Below are positions 25,894-35,304 of a stretch of 64,000 bases of DNA, in pieces (within the stretch, counting starts at the first letter, position 1; every line of letters begins with the position of its first letter). The stretch is from Nodosilinea sp. FACHB-131 (GTDB lineage Bacteria; Cyanobacteriota; Cyanobacteriia; Phormidesmidales; Phormidesmidaceae). The stretch covers positions 62,001 through 126,000 of the forward strand of contig NZ_JACJOF010000021.1 in assembly GCF_014695395.1 (NCBI RefSeq), given 5' to 3'. Below the pieces are notes generated by a model. The model was not told the DNA's origin. It saw only the letters and a list, made by a program, of their open reading frames with translations, and searched no databases. Position numbers and translations under genes: made by a program.

Positions 25894-27525
25894 CTAATTC
25901 GGTACAAGGGCGTCATCTGCAACTACAACTACCGGCAGCAGACTGGTCTCTAACACCGCTTGAGAAACTGACCCCACCAGCACTTTGTCTAAGGTGCGAT
26001 CGCCGCGCTTGCCCACGACAATTTCAGCCGCGCCACACTCCTGGGCAACCCGCACGATCTCCTCCGGCACTGGGCCTGAAGTGGTGATAAACCGATGGCG
26101 AATGTCGGCTAAACACTGCTTCGTCCGCTGGCGCAGTTCTTCCACTGCCGCTGGATCGTCAACTCGCGTCACGTGCAGCACTACCACGTCGGCATCGCTG
26201 CGGCGGGCGAGTTCGGCAGCTTTGGTCAGCACCCCTATCGCCAGCGGCGACGTATCCACCGCGGCCAGCAGGGTAATCTCGCGGGCCACCGCTACCTTCG
26301 TCGGGTCGACCTCACCGCGAGTCAGCAGTTTGGGCGCAAAGATAGGAATCGCCCAGGCCCCCAGCGGAGCCGTTACCAAAATTGAGAGGGCCGACAGCGC
26401 CAAAATGATCTCGCCGCCCTCGATGCCCTGAGCCAACGGAATCGCGCCGATCGCCGCCTGCACTGTTGCCTTGGCCGAGTTGGCCGGCAGCAAAAATAGC
26501 CGCTCCTGACCGGTCCAGTTGCTGCCCAGGGTAGACAGATACCAGCCCAGCGATCGCCCCACGAGAATACCAATCGCCAGCACCAGCAGACCGACCAGCA
26601 GAGTATCTTGCAGCACGCTGAGCTGAATGCTCGCCCCGAGCAGTACAAACAGGATGATTTCAGCGATCGTCCACAGGCTGTCGAAGCCGCCCCGCAGTCG
26701 TCGCGCTAGTGGGGCATCGAGTTCAATTAGAAAAAATCCAGCGGTCACTACCGCTAAGTAGCCAGAAAACACTGGAAAAACGCCTGCTATCACCACCAGC
26801 AACAGGGCAAAGCTCGCTGCCACCAGAGCATCCTGCACCGCATTTTGAGTCCAGTTTTGCTGAGCCAGCAGCGAAACCAGCAGGCGGGCCGTCAGCCACC
26901 CCAGCAATGCCCCCACGGCAATCTGAGCAACAATCTGCATCGGCAATAGCTGAAGCGGACTCAGGATAACACCGCCGGGTAGGGTAACCGCGATCGCGCT
27001 CTGGGTCAGAAATGCCAGCAGCAGGCTAAACAACAGCAGCAGCAGCACATTCGAGAGGGCGCTGCCCGTCAAAATCGCGTCGGGAATGCCTTTCTTGACT
27101 CCCCAGCCCAGGCTCTTGAGCCGCAGCATGGCGGGTACAATCACTGCCGGTGACTCGGCCCCCAGCACGCAGCCCAGCAATAGCCCGGTGGCAAAATCAA
27201 AGTGAAATAGCCCCATAGCGGCGATAGCAATAGCGATCGCTTCACAGGCGGCGGGCAAAAAACCCAGCCGCAGCGCTACCGACCCCTGCTGGGCCAGCTT
27301 TTCGCAATCGAGGCCCAGCCCCGCCTTCATCAAAATCACCATGACGGCAATGGTGCGCAGCCCGTCTGCGGCGGCCAACACCTCCGGGCTAATCACATTG
27401 CCCAGCTGGGGACCAAGCAAAATACCCGCCAGCACCATACCCACCAGGGCGGGGAGCTTTAGTCGTCGAGCAATTTGCCCAACGAAAAAGCCCATCAGCA
27501 AAATCCAGATCACGCTTTCTAACAT
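25894..27525 (-). CDS. CPA2-type cation:proton antiporter with C-terminal USP domain
   Basis: 543 residues. About 12 hydrophobic helices (1-400) form a Na+/H+ exchanger-like domain (family CPA2, PF00999). Residues about 410-540 form a universal stress protein domain with the nucleotide-binding GKRGDRTLDKVLVGSVSQAV segment. Such fusions exchange Na+ or K+ for H+ and may be gated by nucleotide binding. No clear ribosome site precedes the ATG. Confidence 0.88.
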   Translation of the reverse strand: MLESVIWILLMGFFVGQIARRLKLPALVGMVLAGILLGPQLGNVISPEVLAAADGLRTIAVMVILMKAGLGLDCEKLAQQGSVALRLGFLPAACEAIAIAIAAMGLFHFDFATGLLLGCVLGAESPAVIVPAMLRLKSLGWGVKKGIPDAILTGSALSNVLLLLLFSLLLAFLTQSAIAVTLPGGVILSPLQLLPMQIVAQIAVGALLGWLTARLLVSLLAQQNWTQNAVQDALVAASFALLLVVIAGVFPVFSGYLAVVTAGFFLIELDAPLARRLRGGFDSLWTIAEIILFVLLGASIQLSVLQDTLLVGLLVLAIGILVGRSLGWYLSTLGSNWTGQERLFLLPANSAKATVQAAIGAIPLAQGIEGGEIILALSALSILVTAPLGAWAIPIFAPKLLTRGEVDPTKVAVAREITLLAAVDTSPLAIGVLTKAAELARRSDADVVVLHVTRVDDPAAVEELRQRTKQCLADIRHRFITTSGPVPEEIVRVAQECGAAEIVVGKRGDRTLDKVLVGSVSQAVLETSLLPVVVVADDALVPN

Positions 27526-27741
27526 GTCGCCACGCCCAGGTTGAATCGGTTACGTGGCCTGGGGCATTGGTTCAAAGACTCCACAGCCCCTACCCTTCCG
27601 CCCCAAGCCGGAATAAGTAGGAGCCATCAGCCCTTTCAGCATCAATAGCCTAGGGCGGTTTTGGCGAGCTCCATCGCCGTCTTTATTGTTTATAGCAGGC
27701 CGGGAAGCTTCGAGTTAATCATGGGCATCTGCTACCCCCAC

Positions 27742-27820
27742 CCAACAAAAAAATCACCTGTGTAGCACCTGACTTTGACCGCAGACCCATAAAGATCAGG
27801 GCCAGGTCAGAATGCTACAC
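27742..27820 (-). terminator. Probable terminator of the cpcBA operon
   Basis: GTGTAGCA (27760-27767) and TGCTACAC (27813-27820), with partial CCTGAC/GTCAG pairing inside, form a stem. Read on the minus strand it is followed by AGGTGATTTTTTTG, including seven T. It lies 78 bases past the cpcA stop. Confidence 0.6.
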
Positions 27821-27897
27821 AAATGATTGTTTGACGCATTTAGATTGGTTGTTAAACAGGCGTTTGGGTAGGAGAGCCCGCCGCCTAAATTAATGCC

Positions 27898-28389
27898 CTA
27901 GCTGAGGGCATTAATGACGTAGTCAATGTAGGTATTGACCTCTACGGCAGGGTCGCCACTGAGCCCGTGATTGGCTTTGATGTGTTTCAAAGCCTCAATG
28001 TACCAGCTGGGCGATAGCTCAAAGGTGCTGTTGATTTCAGCTAGCCCAGCCACCAGATAATCATCGATGGGGCCGGTGCCACCTACGATCAGGCCATAGC
28101 TAATGATGCGCAGATAGTAGCCGATGTCGCGCACGCACTTGGCTTTGCCGCGATCGTCAGCGGCGTAGTTCGGCCCCTGCAATTGGTTGGTGTAGGGAAA
28201 TTTTTGGTACACCGCATTAGCAGCAGCCTGGGCTAGGCTATCGGCTTTGCTGGCTAAGGTTTTAGCTGCCGCCAGGGTATTTTCAGCCTGGCGAAAACGG
28301 CCAAAGGCCACCTGAAACTCGGCACTGCTCAAGAACCGCCCCTGGGAATCAGCGGTGTTGATCGCCTCGGTTAAGGGTGTTTTTGTCAT
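27898..28389 (-). CDS. cpcA: Sulfur-depleted C-phycocyanin alpha subunit
   Basis: 163 residues, the usual CpcA length. [19 protein letters not shown] at the start, [17 protein letters not shown] around the phycocyanobilin-binding Cys85, and [23 protein letters not shown] near the end are diagnostic. The only Met is the initiator and the only Cys is the chromophore Cys85; the usual Met/Cys positions are filled by Ile, Gly and others ([14 protein letters not shown]). This is the pattern of Calothrix Cpc3, made under sulfur starvation. It lies 171 bases after cpcB on the same strand. No rod-linker gene follows, so it must use linkers encoded elsewhere. GAGGTAA precedes the ATG. Confidence 0.96.
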   Translation of the reverse strand: MTKTPLTEAINTADSQGRFLSSAEFQVAFGRFRQAENTLAAAKTLASKADSLAQAAANAVYQKFPYTNQLQGPNYAADDRGKAKCVRDIGYYLRIISYGLIVGGTGPIDDYLVAGLAEINSTFELSPSWYIEALKHIKANHGLSGDPAVEVNTYIDYVINALS

Positions 28390-28560
28390 GGAAAGATTAC
28401 CTCAAACGTAAATAAGTGAAGGGGTAAAACAGAATTTGATCGTGGCAAGCTAGATTTGAGCGCCTGGGGCAAAAGGTGTAGAAGATTAAGGCTCATGGCA
28501 TGCCTCACGCTTTGTACCTAAAACCTGGCCCGTAACCTGTCACTTTTGCTGGGTGAAGCA

Positions 28561-29082
28561 CTAGACTACCGCCGCCGCCGCCCGATCAAAATATCCCGAC
28601 AATTCAGAAACAAGCGAGCTGCAATCGCCCTGGGTGATGTTGGCGGGGTCGCTAACAATGCGAATGGAAGCTTCTTTGAGTTTTTCGATGCCGGCTGCTA
28701 CCGAAGCGCCAGGGGTACCTAAAGCCACGTAGGTTTCACGCAGACCATTGAGGGCGCGATCCTCTAGAACGCTGGCATCACCGGCGAAAATAGCGTAGGT
28801 TACGTAGCGCAAAATAATTTCTAAATCGCGCAGGCAGGCTGCTGCCCGCCGGTTTGTATAGGCGTTGCCGCCGGGAGCAGTGAGCTGAGGCTGCTCAGCA
28901 AACAATTCGCGAGCGGCACTCGCGACAATGGCTGACGAATTGCTGGTAATGCGGTTAACAGCATCGACGCGCTTATTGCCGTCTTTGACCAGGTTAATCA
29001 ACGCATCAACCTGAGCGTCACTAAGGTAAGAACCTCGGCTATCGGCTTGGGAAACTACCTTAGAAAAGACATCAAAAGCCAT
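28561..29082 (-). CDS. cpcB: Sulfur-depleted C-phycocyanin beta subunit
   Basis: 173 residues. [19 protein letters not shown], the [30 protein letters not shown] segment with chromophore Cys83, and ITQGDCSSL with chromophore Cys154 identify CpcB. Beyond the initiator there is no Met, and the two bilin cysteines are the only Cys. Cysteines usual in CpcB are replaced (DRALNGLRE where DRCLNGLRE is usual; DRAAAAV where DRACAAV is usual). AGGAG precedes the start, with a second, out-of-frame ATG just before it. It is the first gene of a cpcBA pair that opens the sulfur island. Confidence 0.96.
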   Translation of the reverse strand: MAFDVFSKVVSQADSRGSYLSDAQVDALINLVKDGNKRVDAVNRITSNSSAIVASAARELFAEQPQLTAPGGNAYTNRRAAACLRDLEIILRYVTYAIFAGDASVLEDRALNGLRETYVALGTPGASVAAGIEKLKEASIRIVSDPANITQGDCSSLVSELSGYFDRAAAAVV

Positions 29083-29382
29083 AACATGAGTCTCCTAAAG
29101 ACTGATTTCATCAATACGTAAATGGATTGGTTTCGTCGCTCAAAGGCCATGACTGAACTGTCTCAGCTAGGCTCGTGCAAAATTAGGCATACTAAATGCC
29201 CAGCAAAGCCTAGCGTGCCGACTTTAGCCTGCACTTATATTGATTGTCAGACAAAGCCTGTGAAATAAACGCAGCAACTCTTCGCCAACTCTGATTAGCA
29301 AAGGCTGCTCGCAAAACCAACCTGAGTTATTTATATAGCAAATTAGAAGGTTACTTTGTTACAAAAAATTTAGCGATCACCG

Positions 29383-29444
29383 TTGTTTCTGCAACTACAA
29401 AAAATCCTCCAAATCGTCATTTATTTGTTTCTGCAATCACAATT
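29383..29444. promoter_or_regulatory. Paired TTGTTTCTGCAA repeats upstream of cpcB
   Basis: TTGTTTCTGCAA occurs at 29383-29394 and 29425-29436, 42 bases (about four helical turns) apart, with further similarity on the right (ACAA). The second copy runs into TGCAATCACAATT (29432-29444), matching TGCAAT-N3-AATT in the divergent spacer at 31893. The sites lie about 300 bases before cpcB in an AT-rich, gene-free stretch (29083-29550). They are candidate regulator sites; no regulator is identified. Confidence 0.35.
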
Positions 29445-29550
29445 AATTGATCTTTTACCTACTAGCTATAGGGTGCTTTGTAAGGCTTGGTAACAATTGT
29501 TGTTGGTGCTACAAGCCTCGACATTGTGTCTGGATGCTTTATCCCAGCGC

Positions 29551-31863
29551 TCAAATATACATAGCGAAGTAGCTCTCAAAAATTTCGGCATTGGTGGTCA
29601 GGTTTTGCTCCGTTTGATCGCGTTCTGCCTGAGCATCTGAGTTGGTTTCTAGATCGTTGGGAGGAATGAAATCGCCGCAGTGCTCGTTAGCGGGCACGGC
29701 CTGATTGATCTTTTTGGGATAACTCAGGCCCAGGTGGGCCATCAGAGTGATGAACTGGTCGCGGGTGCGATAGCCCGCAGCTGGCCCTTGACCATCGGTA
29801 AACCGGGGATTCAGTCGTCTCTCTTCGCCAATGGTAGAAACCGTACGGCCCTGGTAGTCGTGGGCGGGGTAGACCAGGGTGGTGTCGGGCAGGGTAAAGA
29901 GCCGCTGAATCACAGTGTCATAAAGGGTACCGGCATCGCCCGACTGCAGGTCAGTGCGGCCACAGCCGCGAATCAGCAGGGCATCGCCCGTGAGTAGGTG
30001 GGTGTTGTTGACCAGGTAGGCCAAGTGATTATTGGTGTGCCCTGGGGTAGCGATCGCCTCTATGCGCACTGCCCCCAGGGTGAGAATTTCACCGTCGGCC
30101 AAACTGTGGTCAGCGGAGCGAGCGGCGGCGTTTTGGGGTACTAATACCTGACAACCGGTCTGCTGCCTGAGCTTGCCCGCCCCCGTAATGTGGTCGGCGT
30201 GGATGTGGGTTTCGAGGCAGTAGCGCAGGGTCAACCCCAGGTCTTGGAGAATTTGCAGGTCGCGATCGCTCCGCTCCAGCACGGCATCGACTAGGGCGGC
30301 TGCTTGGGTTTGGCTATCGGCAATTAAATAGGTGTAGGTGCTTGACTCTGAGTCAAACAACTGGCGAAACACCAGGGTGGACTGGGGCAGCACCGGGGCA
30401 GGTTCGCCGCAGTCTTGGGCAAAGGCCACGCGTTGGGGAGTGGCGTAGACCCGAGTGGGCAGCGGACGCACCCGCACCGGCAGCGATTGCAGCACCGTCG
30501 AGGCGAGCAGCTGAGCCTGCTCCCGCAGCTCCGGCACGGCAATGGATTCCCAAAGCTGACCCTTGCGGGGGGTGCCGAGGGTGTAAAGCAGGGCAGAACG
30601 ACGACCCTGGGCATCGAGCACAGCCCCGTCGGCGGTGGTATCGATGCCCAAGCCCAGATCGCAGGGGCGAATGAGCTGCTGCTGGCGCAGGCTGGTGATT
30701 AGGGGCTGGAGCGATCGCCGGTAGTCGGCCTGCACCCCCGTGCAGTTGACCACGCGGCTCACCTGGAGCGCCTCCTCCACTTGAGAGCCGCGACGACGAA
30801 AGGTAACGGCCACGCCGTCAGGGATGGCTTGGTAACCCAGAATGCGCCCAGCGGCGATCGTCAACTGCCCAAATTGCTGCAGGGTTTTGAGCATCTCGCC
30901 AATCGTTGGCGCAATCCGGTGGCGGTGCACATCCCAGTAGGGGCTGAGGTGGCGCAAAAACCGTCGCTGCTCAGGGCGGGGGAGTTGCTGCCAAAGCTCC
31001 TGGGTAATGGGGCGCAGCGAGTCGATCACCGATCGCCAGTCGTAGCCGTAGGCCTGGGCCGTTTCTACCTCGCGCCGCAGCCGCTGGGTCAGGCCGCGCA
31101 GGGTGGTCGGAGCGGTATCGGGGGTCAAAAAGGCTGGGTAGGACCTGGTTGACTGGTGCGGCAACGGGGCCAGCCCGCGCCGCGACAGGGCGTAGATGGG
31201 GCCACGGTGGCGGCGATCGCGCAGCGACACCACCATATCCACCATGGTGAGCCCGGTGCCCACCAGCAGCACCGGCGCCTCGGGGGCCAGGCCATCGAGG
31301 GCATTCGCCGCCCAGGCGTGGCGCAGGTAGGCGGGCCCGCCGTCAGCTTCGACCCCTGCCGGAGCATTGCCCATGGCCAGCACCACTCGGTCGGCGGCAA
31401 AACTTTGCCCACTGGCCAACGACACTACCGCTCCTTGACCCTGGGGCGCGATCGCCACCGCCTCGTCTTCTACCCGCTCTAGCCGCACATTGCTGGGGGC
31501 CGACGCCTCGGCCTCCTCCAGAATGGATTGGATATAGAGGCCAAAAACCTGTCGGGGAATAAAGGTGCTGGCGTCAAAGTCTTCGGGCAAAAAGCCGGTC
31601 AAAGCGCTGCGGTTGTAGTTGAGCCAGCGCAGCAGATGGCCTGGTTCATCGGGAAAAGCACTTATCTTCCCTGCCGAAACATTCAACAGGTGGCCGTTGG
31701 TTGTGGTGCTGTAGGCCACCCCTTTGCCCACCTCCGAACGACGCTCCACCAGTTTGACAACGAGGGGGCGGTTGGCTGTTTTGAGCAGGTGAGTCGCTAC
31801 CAGAGACCCGCTAAAGCCAGCCCCAATGATGGCGATCGCAGGAGAAGAATTGGAGAATGACAT
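29551..31863 (-). CDS. FAD/NAD(P)-binding protein fused to ETHE1-type persulfide dioxygenase
   Basis: 770 residues in two modules. Residues 1-470 are an FAD/NAD(P)-binding oxidoreductase module (IIGAGFSGSLVA at 12-23; LLVGTGLTMVDM at 199-210; related to PF13454). Residues 490-735 are a metallo-beta-lactamase-fold persulfide dioxygenase like human ETHE1: HIHADH (553-558), GHT (608-610), TGDALLIRGCGRTD (625-638), PAHDYQGRTVSTIGEER (667-683). ETHE1 oxidises glutathione persulfide to sulfite. The fusion suggests electron transfer or persulfide handling in one polypeptide. It is divergent from tauD by 163 bases. It is not Met/Cys depleted, unlike its neighbours. Confidence 0.85.
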   Translation of the reverse strand: MSFSNSSPAIAIIGAGFSGSLVATHLLKTANRPLVVKLVERRSEVGKGVAYSTTTNGHLLNVSAGKISAFPDEPGHLLRWLNYNRSALTGFLPEDFDASTFIPRQVFGLYIQSILEEAEASAPSNVRLERVEDEAVAIAPQGQGAVVSLASGQSFAADRVVLAMGNAPAGVEADGGPAYLRHAWAANALDGLAPEAPVLLVGTGLTMVDMVVSLRDRRHRGPIYALSRRGLAPLPHQSTRSYPAFLTPDTAPTTLRGLTQRLRREVETAQAYGYDWRSVIDSLRPITQELWQQLPRPEQRRFLRHLSPYWDVHRHRIAPTIGEMLKTLQQFGQLTIAAGRILGYQAIPDGVAVTFRRRGSQVEEALQVSRVVNCTGVQADYRRSLQPLITSLRQQQLIRPCDLGLGIDTTADGAVLDAQGRRSALLYTLGTPRKGQLWESIAVPELREQAQLLASTVLQSLPVRVRPLPTRVYATPQRVAFAQDCGEPAPVLPQSTLVFRQLFDSESSTYTYLIADSQTQAAALVDAVLERSDRDLQILQDLGLTLRYCLETHIHADHITGAGKLRQQTGCQVLVPQNAAARSADHSLADGEILTLGAVRIEAIATPGHTNNHLAYLVNNTHLLTGDALLIRGCGRTDLQSGDAGTLYDTVIQRLFTLPDTTLVYPAHDYQGRTVSTIGEERRLNPRFTDGQGPAAGYRTRDQFITLMAHLGLSYPKKINQAVPANEHCGDFIPPNDLETNSDAQAERDQTEQNLTTNAEIFESYFAMYI

Positions 31864-31892
31864 AGAGCAGCCTATGCAAAATGTAGTTTATT

Positions 31893-31905
31893 TGCAATTG
31901 TAATT
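31893..31905. promoter_or_regulatory. TGCAAT-N3-AATT site in the divergent tauD spacer
   Basis: TGCAATTGTAATT, a near-palindrome, sits in the 163-base spacer between the persulfide dioxygenase fusion and tauD. The same TGCAAT-N3-AATT pattern is found upstream of cpcB at 29432. It is a candidate shared operator of the sulfur island. Confidence 0.35.
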
Positions 31906-32026
31906 CACTTAATTTACGTTCTCTATAGCCTGTGGCATACTCGGTTCGCCGTAACCGCTGATCGTGGCCAATCCGGCCAATTCAATCTGTGGGTGCTAGC
32001 GGCGAGTTGTTCACAATCCCCTTGCT

Positions 32027-32944
32027 ATGAGCTTTCTATCTCTCAACCTGCGTCCTATTGCCGGGCGCATTGGCGCTGAAATTTTTGGCCTGGACCTCAG
32101 CGAGACCCTCAACGACGACACCATTCAAGCCGTGCGACGGGCCCTAGTAGAGCACAAGGTCATTTTCTTCCGCGACCAGCAGCGGCTCGACTCAGAGGGG
32201 CAAATCGCCTTTGCTCGTCGGTTTGGCCCCCTCACCGCCGCCCACCCAACCCTGCCCCCCCTAGAGCAGCGTCCCGAGGTGCTCGACCTGCACTATGGTC
32301 AAAACCATCTCTACGCCAACTACTGGCATACCGATGTCACCTTCGTCGATCGCCCACCCCTGGGCTCAATTTTACGGGCGGTAGAATTGCCGCCTGTGGG
32401 CGGTGATACCATTTGGGCCAATACGGTCACCGCCTATCAAGATTTGCCTGCACCGCTGCGCGCCTTGGCCGATCAGCTCTGGGCGATTCACAGCAACGCC
32501 TACGACTACAGCACTGGGGCCGCGAATCTATCTGACTTTTTTAAGCACAACCGCGCGATATTTGAATCGACGGTGTTTGAAACTCGCCACCCAGTCGTGC
32601 GCATTCACCCCGAGTCGGGGGAGCGATCGCTGGTGCTCGGGGGGTTTGTGCGCCGTTTTCAGGGGCTTTCTCAGGCCGAGTCGGAGGATCTGCTGCGCAC
32701 TCTGCAAAGCTACGTTACCCGCCCAGAAAACACCGTGCGCTGGCAGTGGCGACTGGGCGATGTCGCCTTTTGGGATAACCGGGCCACCCAGCACTATGCG
32801 ATCGCAGACTACGGCGACTACCCCCGCCGCGTGCAGCGGGTTACCGTGGTTGGCGACCTGCCCATCAGCCCCAGCGGAACCCACAGCACCGCCCTCAAAG
32901 GTGATTCTGCGGCCTACAACGGACTGGTGGCCGTCGCGTCCTAG
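32027..32944 (+). CDS. tauD: TauD/TfdA-type sulfonate dioxygenase, free of Met and Cys
   Basis: 305 residues of the Fe(II)/2-oxoglutarate dioxygenase family. The HxD half of the facial triad is in YWHTDVTF (His101, Asp103), the distal His in NRATQHYAIADYGD, and the 2-oxoglutarate Arg in RRVQRVTV. TauD releases sulfite from taurine or related sulfonates. The whole protein has only its initiator Met and no Cys, striking for a 305-residue enzyme. It is transcribed away from the persulfide dioxygenase fusion. Alkyl sulfates or other sulfonates are alternative substrates. Confidence 0.9.
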   Translation: MSFLSLNLRPIAGRIGAEIFGLDLSETLNDDTIQAVRRALVEHKVIFFRDQQRLDSEGQIAFARRFGPLTAAHPTLPPLEQRPEVLDLHYGQNHLYANYWHTDVTFVDRPPLGSILRAVELPPVGGDTIWANTVTAYQDLPAPLRALADQLWAIHSNAYDYSTGAANLSDFFKHNRAIFESTVFETRHPVVRIHPESGERSLVLGGFVRRFQGLSQAESEDLLRTLQSYVTRPENTVRWQWRLGDVAFWDNRATQHYAIADYGDYPRRVQRVTVVGDLPISPSGTHSTALKGDSAAYNGLVAVAS

Positions 32945-33145
32945 TTGAAAGGAAACCGACAGCATTCAGGCGCGTCAGACCTGCCCAGCTTCGCCTGGGT
33001 GACACTGGCGCGCTTAATAATTCCTGCTTTTGCCATCTATGCCGAGCGATGCCATAGCCAGAGGGGAGGTTCTACCTGGGGCAGAGGAAAATCTAGCGTA
33101 GCGGGCATTAGGTTGAGGACAGCTGCTACTTAAAGACAGGGAAAC

Positions 33146-33340
33146 ATGGCTAAAGTTAATCCGATCCAGGTACAGAAGTTTTTGAAGGGGATAGACTATC
33201 CCGCTAGCAAGCAAGACGTGGTCGACCATGCCAAGCAACAGGGGGCCGATGAGAATGTCTGCGCAACCCTAGACCGGCTGTCTGACGAAGAGTTTGAAAT
33301 CCCGGCTGATGTCAGCAAGGCCATTGGCGAGATTGACTAA
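33146..33340 (+). CDS. DUF2795 family protein
   Basis: 64 residues: NPIQVQKFLKGIDYPASKQDVVDHAKQQGADENVCATLDRLSDEEFEIPADVSKAIGE, a clear DUF2795 domain. These small helical proteins are widespread stress-associated proteins of unknown function. AGGGAAAC precedes the ATG. Confidence 0.88.
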   Translation: MAKVNPIQVQKFLKGIDYPASKQDVVDHAKQQGADENVCATLDRLSDEEFEIPADVSKAIGEID

Positions 33341-33516
33341 AACGCTGTGATCTCAGCCCAACGCGGATCGCAATCGCGTTAGCGGTTGACACAGGCACCA
33401 AGGCCTTCTATGACCGTTGCCACTTCGATCAAAAGAAGCTAAAAACAGCAGCTTTGAAGTGGCGATGGCTAGCTAAATAGCGGCTCAACTATTTTTACCA
33501 GCAGGTTTCAAGCCGC

Positions 33517-35160
33517 ATGGCTCAACCATCAAAATCGGTGTCTAGGAAAAAGATTCGTCAGACAGCGCAGGCAAAGCTCGGTTATGCAGAGCTGCGAGAG
33601 GGGCAAGAGGAGGCGATCGCCGCCCTGATTAAGGGGCACGATGTCTTAGCGGTCATGCCCACCGGGTCGGGTAAATCGGCCATCTACCAGCTAGCGGGGG
33701 CAATGATTTCTGGCTGCACCGTCGTGATCTCGCCCCTCGTGGCGCTCCAGCGCGACCAGGTAGACGCGATCGCCGACCAGGAAGTGGGCGAAGCCGCCGC
33801 GGTCAACTCTACCCTGAGCGCCTCTCGACGAGAGGCAGCCTTTGAGTCGCTGGCCGACGACGAGCTAGAGTTCATCTTTCTAGCCCCCGAACAGTTCAAC
33901 AATCCCGAAACCCTAGACCGTTTACGGGCGGCCAAGCCCTCGCTGTTTGTAGTTGACGAAGCTCACTGCATTAGCGAGTGGGGCCACGACTTTCGGCCCG
34001 ACTACCTCAGACTCGGCGCAATAATCGATGACCTCGGTCACCCCAGGGTATTGGCCCTGACGGCTACGGCTGCCCCGGCGGTGCGAGAAGAAATTGTCAA
34101 ACACCTGGCCATGCGAGATGCTCAGGTGCTGGTGCAGGGGTTTGACCGACCCAACATTTGGCTAGAGGTGCGGCGCTTTGAAACCGAAGCCGAGAAGACC
34201 GAAGCCTTAATCGACCAGGTGGTGCGCGCTAAAAAACCGGGCATTGTCTATGCGGCCACCCGCAAAAACACCGAGGCCCTAGCTGAGGCGCTGGAGGAAG
34301 CTGGTGTGGCCGCGATCGCCTACCACGCCGGCATGAAAGCTGGCGATCGCGAGCAGGCCCAGGCCGCTTTTATGAACGACGAGGCCGAGGTCATGGTCGC
34401 CACTACCGCCTTTGGCATGGGCATCGACAAGCCCAATGTGCGCTTTGTGATTCACCACAACATTAGCGATTCCGTCGATTCCTACTACCAGGAGATTGGG
34501 CGGGCGGGGCGCGATGGTGAAAAAGCCTTTGCGCTGCTGTTCTACTGCCCCGACGACTTAAATATTCGCCGCTTTTTGGCCAGTGGTGGCCAGGTGGATG
34601 TGGAGCAGGTGACCCAGGTAGCCACCGTGCTTCAGGAGCAAGATGCCCCGATCAAGCGGCAGGATTTGCAGGCTAAAACCAATCTTTCTCGAACCAAGGT
34701 GGCCGCTGCCCTCAGCCATTTAGAGGCGGTGGATACTGTCGAGACCCTACCTACGGGTGAAGTGGTTGCCCGTGAGTTGTCGGACGTGGAGGAAGCCTCT
34801 CAGGCTGCTGTTGAGGCCCAAGAGCGGCATCAAAACCACGTGCGATCGCGCCTAGAAATGATGCGCGGCTATGCTGAACTGCGCGACTGCCGCCGCGGAT
34901 ATTTGCTCAACTATTTCGGGGAGACGCGCGATCAGCCCTGCGGCTTTTGCGACAACTGTCAGGCAGGCATCGTGGTCGAAGACGAGGGTGCCTGGCAGCC
35001 CTTCGCACTGAATAGTCGCGTGGCTCACCGAACGTGGGGTGAGGGTACTGTGATGCGCTACGAGGGCGATAAGATCGTGATTTTGTTTGATCAAATGGGC
35101 TACAAAACCTTGGCTAGGCAGCTGATTAGAGAGTACCGGCTGCTGGAGCAGGTCGATTAG
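33517..35160 (+). CDS. RecQ-family ATP-dependent DNA helicase
   Basis: 547 residues. Walker [15 protein letters not shown] (about residue 46), [19 protein letters not shown] (DEAH box), LTATAAP, and motif [12 protein letters not shown] form the helicase core. A four-Cys zinc-binding region follows ([12 protein letters not shown]...CGFCDNC, about 455-488). The C-terminus carries no HRDC domain but a short SH3-like segment ([23 protein letters not shown]) of the type found at the end of UvrD/PcrA helicases. It unwinds recombination and repair intermediates. It is unrelated to sulfur use and splits tauD from the ssu cluster. Confidence 0.92.
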   Translation: MAQPSKSVSRKKIRQTAQAKLGYAELREGQEEAIAALIKGHDVLAVMPTGSGKSAIYQLAGAMISGCTVVISPLVALQRDQVDAIADQEVGEAAAVNSTLSASRREAAFESLADDELEFIFLAPEQFNNPETLDRLRAAKPSLFVVDEAHCISEWGHDFRPDYLRLGAIIDDLGHPRVLALTATAAPAVREEIVKHLAMRDAQVLVQGFDRPNIWLEVRRFETEAEKTEALIDQVVRAKKPGIVYAATRKNTEALAEALEEAGVAAIAYHAGMKAGDREQAQAAFMNDEAEVMVATTAFGMGIDKPNVRFVIHHNISDSVDSYYQEIGRAGRDGEKAFALLFYCPDDLNIRRFLASGGQVDVEQVTQVATVLQEQDAPIKRQDLQAKTNLSRTKVAAALSHLEAVDTVETLPTGEVVARELSDVEEASQAAVEAQERHQNHVRSRLEMMRGYAELRDCRRGYLLNYFGETRDQPCGFCDNCQAGIVVEDEGAWQPFALNSRVAHRTWGEGTVMRYEGDKIVILFDQMGYKTLARQLIREYRLLEQVD

Positions 35161-35304
35161 CCCCACCAACACTGCCCCGTTTGCAGCGTCAATTGCACAG
35201 GAGGTCAGTGCCATCACAGGGCATCGTTTGTCGATGATGTATCGATCGCAGAGGTAACGGAGGTAGCCTTAGAGCTACTGAAAGACTCGTGAAGATACGT
35301 CATT

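Noticed and set aside
30342..30674. Long plus-strand open frames antisense to the persulfide dioxygenase fusion
   Set aside because: They are GC-driven shadows: Pro/Arg/Ala-rich, no ribosome site or domain, fully inside a gene with strong homology on the other strand.
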